Positions 29,108 through 33,237 of a stretch of 33,237 nucleotides of DNA are shown piece by piece. The stretch's first letter is position 1, and every line of letters starts with the position of its first letter. The position numbers and the translations under genes are program-made. The DNA comes from Gammaproteobacteria bacterium. GTDB lineage: Bacteria; Pseudomonadota; Gammaproteobacteria; Arenicellales; CAJQKF01. The stretch covers positions 1 to 33,237 of the forward strand of contig JAUIDF010000008.1 in assembly GCA_030429125.1 (NCBI GenBank), given 5' to 3'. The notes under the pieces are model-generated. The model worked only from the letters and a program-made list of their open reading frames with translations, did no database searches and had not been told where the DNA came from.

Positions 29108-29193
29108 GCGTTTTTTTACCGCACGCTCCCCGTGTCGCTCACGCAACGCGACGGACCCGGGCGTCCTGCCCACAGAGAACGCCGACGGACGTC

Positions 29194-30438
29194 TCAGCCG
29201 GCGACCGCGGTTCGGCGCCTACCGCGCATCATCCGATGAACGGCCAGGCCGATGACGATACCCCAGAAGGCCGAGCCGATGGTGAACAGGCTAATGCCCG
29301 ACGCCGTCACGGCAAAGGTAATCATCGCCGCTTCGCGATCGGCGTCGTCTTCGACCATGGACTTCAGGCTCGCGGCAACGGTGCCGAGCAGGGCAAGGCC
29401 GGCGATGGCAGCAACCAGCTCGCGAGGAAACGCCGCGAACGCGACGGCGACCGCGCCGCCGAAAATCCCCGCCAGGACGTAGAAAATCCCGCACCAGTAT
29501 CCGGCCGGGTATCGGCGTGCGGTATCCGGGTGCACGTCGTCGCCCATGGCAATCGAGGCGGTGACGGCCGACAGGTTGAAGGCGTAGCCACCGAACGGGC
29601 CGAGCGCGAGGCCGAGCGCACCGGTCCAGCCGACCAGCGGGGATGCCGGCACCCGGTAGCCGTGGGCGCGAAGCACGGCGACACCCGGCAGGTTTTGCGA
29701 AGCCATGGTGACGATGAACAACGGAACGCCAATACCAATCAGCGTGGCGACTTCGAACGATGGCATGGTCGCCAGCGGTACGGCGATGCTACCGGCCCAG
29801 GTCAGATCCTCCCCGGCAATGCGGATCTGCCCGGACAGCGCAGCCACCGCGATGCCGGCGACGAATGTCAGCGGGATGGCGCTGGACGACAGCCAGCGTC
29901 GCCCGGCGAGGTAAACCACGAACATGATGCCGACGATCGGCATCTCGCTCGTCAGTGCCGGGAAAACACCGAGCACGAACGGAACGAGCACGCCCGCCAG
30001 CATGGCCGCCGCCAGTGAACCGGGGACGAATCGCATGATCCGGTCGAACAGCCCGGTGATGCCACACAGCGTCAGTAACGCCGACGAGAACAGGAAGGCG
30101 CCGATGGCCTCGGCCATGGTGGCGCCGGGTAGCGACGTGGCGAGCAACGCCGCGCCCGGCGTCGACCAGGCGACGATGACCGGCGCCCGATAGCGCAGGC
30201 TCAGCGCAAACGTGCCGACCCCCATGCCGATGCCCAGCGCCCACATCCACGACGCGATCCCGGCATGCGTCGCGCCGGCCGCCTCCGCGGCCTGGAAGAC
30301 GATGGCGGCCGCGCTGGAGTAACCGACCAGGACGGGCAGCAGGCCCGCGATGACGTAAGCCGGCAAGAACAGCGCGGGAAAGGAGACGCGGGTCGATTCG
30401 GCCTCGTTCGGAACGGAAGACTGGCTGCGGGCGTTCAT
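29194..30438 (-). CDS. BenE family transporter (benzoate/H+ symporter type)
   Basis: A 414-residue membrane protein with about twelve helices. Family features are [26 protein letters not shown] near residue 26, [21 protein letters not shown] near 81, [24 protein letters not shown] near 242 and [17 protein letters not shown] near 280. BenE proteins import benzoate or other aromatic acids, but many members have unknown substrates, and no aromatic-degradation gene is nearby. It diverges from an XRE-cupin regulator. The start codon is only 4 nt from a palindromic operator containing TATAAC, with no ribosome site, so the mRNA may be leaderless. Confidence 0.9.
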   Translation of the reverse strand: MNARSQSSVPNEAESTRVSFPALFLPAYVIAGLLPVLVGYSSAAAIVFQAAEAAGATHAGIASWMWALGIGMGVGTFALSLRYRAPVIVAWSTPGAALLATSLPGATMAEAIGAFLFSSALLTLCGITGLFDRIMRFVPGSLAAAMLAGVLVPFVLGVFPALTSEMPIVGIMFVVYLAGRRWLSSSAIPLTFVAGIAVAALSGQIRIAGEDLTWAGSIAVPLATMPSFEVATLIGIGVPLFIVTMASQNLPGVAVLRAHGYRVPASPLVGWTGALGLALGPFGGYAFNLSAVTASIAMGDDVHPDTARRYPAGYWCGIFYVLAGIFGGAVAVAFAAFPRELVAAIAGLALLGTVAASLKSMVEDDADREAAMITFAVTASGISLFTIGSAFWGIVIGLAVHRMMRGRRRTAVAG

Positions 30439-30442
30439 GGGC

Positions 30443-30458
30443 GTGCGTTATAACGTAC
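30443..30458. promoter_or_regulatory. Palindromic operator 1 (benE side)
   Basis: GTGCGTTATAACGTAC, a near-perfect palindrome that includes TATAAC on both strands. It directly precedes the BenE start codon and shares its pattern with operator 2 at 30481-30496. It is the likely binding site of the XRE-cupin regulator and overlaps the BenE -10. Confidence 0.65.
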
Positions 30459-30480
30459 AATCTGACGCAGCCTAACAGAT

Positions 30481-30496
30481 GTGCGCTATAACGCAC
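30481..30496. promoter_or_regulatory. Palindromic operator 2 (regulator side)
   Basis: GTGCGCTATAACGCAC matches operator 1 at 14 of 16 positions, with centres 38 bp apart. It contains TATAAC (30487-30492), a probable -10 for the XRE-cupin gene, suggesting autoregulation and control of the divergent transporter. Confidence 0.65.
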
Positions 30497-30546
30497 AAGC
30501 ACCCGACCATGGCGTCAACACGCCGATCGCCGACAGAACGGACGAC

Positions 30547-31134
30547 ATGAACGAGCCACACGAACAGGTCGCCCGCGCCATCAAGACGCACCGCGTCGCT
30601 CGCGGCTGGAGTCTCGACCGAACCGCCGCTGCCACCGGCGTCAGCAAGGCCATGCTGGGGCAGATCGAGCGCGGCGAATCGAGTCCGACGGTATCCACCC
30701 TGTGGAAAATCGCGACCGGGCTCGAAGTACCGATGACCGCACTCCTCGTGGCGCCGTCCCCATCTGGAGACGTGCTGGCACGACGGGATGCAGCCGCGTT
30801 ACGGGTAACGGCAAAGAACGAAGGAATGCAGCACGCCATACTGTTCCCATACGACGACCGCTACGGCTTCGAGCTATACGAACTCACGCTGATGCCGGGC
30901 TATCAAAGCCTGTCCGATCCGCACGAGGCAGGCGTCGTCGAGCACGTCACCGTCATCGAGGGCGAGATGGAACTGCTCATCGACGATGCCTGGGAGCCGG
31001 TCGGCAAGGGCCAGAGCGTGCGCTTCGCCGCCGATCGTCCACATGGATACCGCAATCGAACGGCCAAAAACGCCGTGCTGCACGACATCATCCACTACTC
31101 GCATCGACGCCGCCCGGATACACGGGACGCCTGA
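30547..31134 (+). CDS. XRE-cupin transcriptional regulator
   Basis: A 195-residue protein. An N-terminal Cro/XRE helix-turn-helix spans about residues 8-62 (VARAIKTHRVARGWSLDRTAAATGVSKAMLGQIERGESSPTVSTLWKIATGL). A small cupin domain at about 100-185 has EAGVVEHVTVIEGEMELL and DRPHGYRNRT. In this class the cupin senses a small molecule and changes operator binding. ATG 30547 is preferred, because an in-frame GTG at 30481 lies inside operator 2. Together with the divergent BenE gene and the two palindromes it forms a self-contained transporter-regulator unit. Confidence 0.92.
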   Translation: MNEPHEQVARAIKTHRVARGWSLDRTAAATGVSKAMLGQIERGESSPTVSTLWKIATGLEVPMTALLVAPSPSGDVLARRDAAALRVTAKNEGMQHAILFPYDDRYGFELYELTLMPGYQSLSDPHEAGVVEHVTVIEGEMELLIDDAWEPVGKGQSVRFAADRPHGYRNRTAKNAVLHDIIHYSHRRRPDTRDA

Positions 31135-31265
31135 ACACGGGATTCCCGATGGATCCGATGACCCGGATCGCCCTTGCCTTCAGGGCGGAGCCACCCTCTG
31201 CACCCCTGCGCCAACCAACCGGCACACCATTCGCACACCCACCGTGCACGATGGCCTGCGTGCGC

Positions 31266-32117
31266 TCAGTTCCGCAGAAAAGCGAGAATACTGTCGGCGA
31301 AGACCCTCGGCGTATCCTGTGGAATCCAGTGCGAGGCGTCGTCGACCTTGTGCAGGACGGCATTGGGAATCTCCGCCGCCAGGCGCTCACCATCGGCAAT
31401 GGTCTGCCACGGATCATGAACGCCCCAGATCAACTTGGTCGGCACATCGATGTCCCCGTGCCGGTCCACGAGTGCCATGGTGTGATTGGTATTCAGGGCG
31501 CTCGCGTTGCGTACCAGGCTCACCTTGCCCTGCTCACTATGGTAAGGCGCAAGAATGCCCGCGCGGAATGCGGCTGTCAGACGATCGGTATTGTGCAGCC
31601 CGTCGCTCAATCCACTCGCCACGAACTCGACGATCTCGTCCACGCCACGACGCGCCATGGACGGATTGCCCAGCTCGTGCATGTCGTCAATGGGCCAGGA
31701 ATCGTAGGCCACGATGTTACTCAGAACCACCCGGTTCAATCGATCTGGATGCTCGATCGCCATGATCAGCGCTACGCCGCCGCCGGTGTCGTGACCCACC
31801 AGCGTCACGCGCTCGAGGCCCAACTCGTCCAGAAATCGCAGCAGCATGGCCGTTTGCGCCGTGAGCGAGCGATCGAAACAATCACGCTGATCGGAATGGC
31901 CGTGCCCGAGAAAATCGGGCGCGATGACCCGGCACTCATTCTCGAGATGCCCGATCACGTCGGCGTACAGGTACGACCACGTCGGGATACCGTGCAGCAA
32001 GACGACCGGCTCACCGTCGCCACGGTCGGTGTAAGCGACCCTGAGTACCGACGGTGCGAGGCCGTCGAGATGTACGATGTGTTGACGGGCAGAGAATTCT
32101 TCGTGGGTAATGGACAT
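31266..32117 (-). CDS. Alpha/beta hydrolase with Asp nucleophile (dehalogenase/epoxide hydrolase-like)
   Basis: A 283-residue alpha/beta-hydrolase. The oxyanion motif HGIPTWSYLY is at residues 42-51, and the nucleophile elbow GHDTGG has Asp at 110, as in haloalkane dehalogenases, haloacetate dehalogenases and epoxide hydrolases rather than Ser esterases. The charge-relay residues are probably Asp235 (WGVHDPW) and His263 (ASHWIPQD). The cap domain lies at about 135-215. AAGGAG lies upstream of the ATG. It follows the amidase gene by 15 bp, so the two share an mRNA. The substrate is unknown. Confidence 0.9.
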   Translation of the reverse strand: MSITHEEFSARQHIVHLDGLAPSVLRVAYTDRGDGEPVVLLHGIPTWSYLYADVIGHLENECRVIAPDFLGHGHSDQRDCFDRSLTAQTAMLLRFLDELGLERVTLVGHDTGGGVALIMAIEHPDRLNRVVLSNIVAYDSWPIDDMHELGNPSMARRGVDEIVEFVASGLSDGLHNTDRLTAAFRAGILAPYHSEQGKVSLVRNASALNTNHTMALVDRHGDIDVPTKLIWGVHDPWQTIADGERLAAEIPNAVLHKVDDASHWIPQDTPRVFADSILAFLRN

Positions 32118-32132
32118 GATTTCTCCTTCGGG

Positions 32133-33080
32133 CTACTCGAGAACCACGCGCGGAAAGTACAGCGATACGATCCAGTTCGGCTCATCGACTATCTCGCTGA
32201 TCCGCAGGTCGGCAGCAAGGCTGCAAAGGATGTAGGCATCCTCCGGCGCCATCTTCTCCCGCGCGCACAGCAGATCGATGGAGTGGCGGACGGCGTCACG
32301 CGCCCCCGTCATGAGATCGGGACCAATGCCGGTGCATACGTCATAGCCGGCGCTATCCAGGTGCCGGGTCACGGGTCCCGGCAGGGATAAACGGGGTCCG
32401 GCCAGCGGTACGCCTTTCTCGAGCCCGATGCGAATGGTCACGGCGAGAGCCGTCTCGAGACCGGTACCGCACACCTCTCCATCGCCCTGGGCCGCGTGAC
32501 CGTCGCCGCAGGACAGAAGCGCCCCGGTCACCTCGACGGGAAGATACAAGGTGGCGCCACGTGTCATGTCACGAATGTCCATGGTACCACCCACTCGTCG
32601 TGGTGGCAGGATGTCGTGCGGACCGGGTGCCGCCGGCGCCAGACCGATAGAGCCGACCATCGGATTCAGGGGGACTCGCCCCGCGCTATGCCTGGCAACG
32701 GGCGACGTGCCCGTTGCGTCGTACCGCCAAAGTACGAGGTGTGGCTCACGAAACTCATCGGCCAGCAGACCGAATCCCGGTATGATTGCCGACCATCCCC
32801 ATCCACAGGGCTCGATATCCAGTATGTCGATCACCAGCATGTCGCCGGGTTCCGCTCCCTCGACGAAAATCGGCCCGGTCACGGGATTCACCCGACTGAA
32901 GTCCAGCTGCAGCAGCTCCGCTGACGTACTCGCCGCATGTATCTGGCCACCGCCCGGGTCGTTGGTCTCGATCCGAACGGTCTCACCCGGCGCGACATGA
33001 ATCACCGGTTCCAGCAGTCGATCCCACGACCAGTGGTGACTACAGGCGTGTATGTTATTCTCGCCAAAGGACAACGTCAT
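32133..33080 (-). CDS. Acetamidase/formamidase family protein (FmdA/AmdA)
   Basis: A 315-residue member of the FmdA_AmdA family. N-terminal HACSHHWSWDRLLEPVIHVAPGETVRIET, central FVEGAEPGDMLVIDILDIEP, LLSCGDGHAAQGDGEVCGTGLET and TGARDAVRHSIDLL are all typical, with His and Asp residues that bind metal in characterised members. These enzymes hydrolyse formamide, acetamide or related amides to acid and ammonia. ATG 33080 is preceded by GAAGAGG at close spacing. It is the first gene of an operon with the alpha/beta hydrolase and diverges from a TetR-type gene. Confidence 0.9.
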   Translation of the reverse strand: MTLSFGENNIHACSHHWSWDRLLEPVIHVAPGETVRIETNDPGGGQIHAASTSAELLQLDFSRVNPVTGPIFVEGAEPGDMLVIDILDIEPCGWGWSAIIPGFGLLADEFREPHLVLWRYDATGTSPVARHSAGRVPLNPMVGSIGLAPAAPGPHDILPPRRVGGTMDIRDMTRGATLYLPVEVTGALLSCGDGHAAQGDGEVCGTGLETALAVTIRIGLEKGVPLAGPRLSLPGPVTRHLDSAGYDVCTGIGPDLMTGARDAVRHSIDLLCAREKMAPEDAYILCSLAADLRISEIVDEPNWIVSLYFPRVVLE

Positions 33081-33153
33081 TACCTCTTCAATCTGAACTG
33101 AACAGGCGACACTTCGCACCAAGACGTTCCAGTAATCGCAGACTGATTCAGCC

Positions 33154-33237
33154 GTGCCAGGAAGCGCAAAGAAAGCACCCGGGAAGACCACCAAGCGGCG
33201 CCGACACCCGCCGGACGAACGGCGACGAATGATCCTG
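33154..33237 (+). CDS. TetR-type regulator, N-terminus only (cut by window edge)
   Basis: An open frame from GTG 33154 to the window edge encodes 28 residues, SAKKAPGKTTKRRRHPPDERRRMIL. The basic tail followed by PDERRRMIL is the usual start of TetR-family DNA-binding domains. An in-frame stop lies just upstream, so the GTG is the earliest start; no ribosome site is clear. Its position, divergent from the amidase/hydrolase operon, fits a local repressor, but only the first helix is visible. Confidence 0.5.
   Translation, partial: MPGSAKKAPGKTTKRRRHPPDERRRMIL

Noticed and set aside
28937-29173. Longer N-terminus for the cold-shock protein
   Set aside because: It would translate the promoter and leader; the ATG at 28936 has GGAGG and gives the standard 67-residue protein.
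29236-30018. Plus-strand frame opposite the BenE transporter
   Set aside because: Low-complexity Arg/Asp/Gly-rich translation antisense to a well-conserved membrane protein.

Overview
The window is about 33 kb from a high-GC bacterial chromosome, most probably a gammaproteobacterium. The clues are an Rnk-type GreA/GreB-fold regulator, a UPF0149-like SEC-C protein, a CspA-type cold-shock gene, a TAXI-type TRAP transporter and a cluster of integron-type gene cassettes. I cannot name the genus. Most of the sequence is GC-rich with normal operons. The stretch from about 20.85 to 26.95 kb is visibly richer in A+T and differs in codon use.

Left part (1-20.8 kb): a partial DUF3187 outer-membrane-type gene and an ABC exporter lie on the minus strand. 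A MATE efflux gene diverges from the exporter, probably from a shared -10 region. Next come lemA and a TAXI-family TRAP uptake system (binding protein plus fused permease). A two-gene sensory operon follows, in which a membrane PAS/GAF protein without an output domain overlaps by 4 nt a 1443-residue hybrid histidine kinase. Then come a SEC-C/UPF0149-like protein on the minus strand, a plus-strand group (tautomerase-fold protein lacking Pro-1, YD-repeat-like protein, macro domain, small unknown protein) and an aldo/keto reductase.

Accessory island (about 21.2-26.9 kb): this looks like a cluster of integron gene cassettes without an integrase in view (a CALIN). Three ORFs have their TAA stop embedded in the core site GCCTAAC. 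One complete 58-bp attC ends in GTTAGGC, and a second core site GTTAGAT directly abuts the start of the next gene. Cargo comprises a 153-aa cassette protein, a BrnT/BrnA toxin-antitoxin pair whose toxin is dead, a ParB-like DGxHR protein, a GIY-YIG nuclease-family protein, a LysE exporter and two small membrane proteins. Dispersed through it are at least six direct and two inverted copies of a short element with the core TTTCGGGGACAGTATAC. One pair forms a complete inverted-repeat (MITE-like) element that truncates a SnoaL-like gene. Two copies begin 9 and 27 nt after attC core sites. This combination is the most interesting part of the window.

Right part (26.97 kb to the end): a sulfotransferase; an Rnk-like gene with a good promoter and a bidirectional terminator shared with a convergent cold-shock gene; a BenE-type transporter divergent from an XRE-cupin regulator, with paired palindromic operators between them; and an amidase/hydrolase operon divergent from the start of a TetR-type regulator cut by the window edge.
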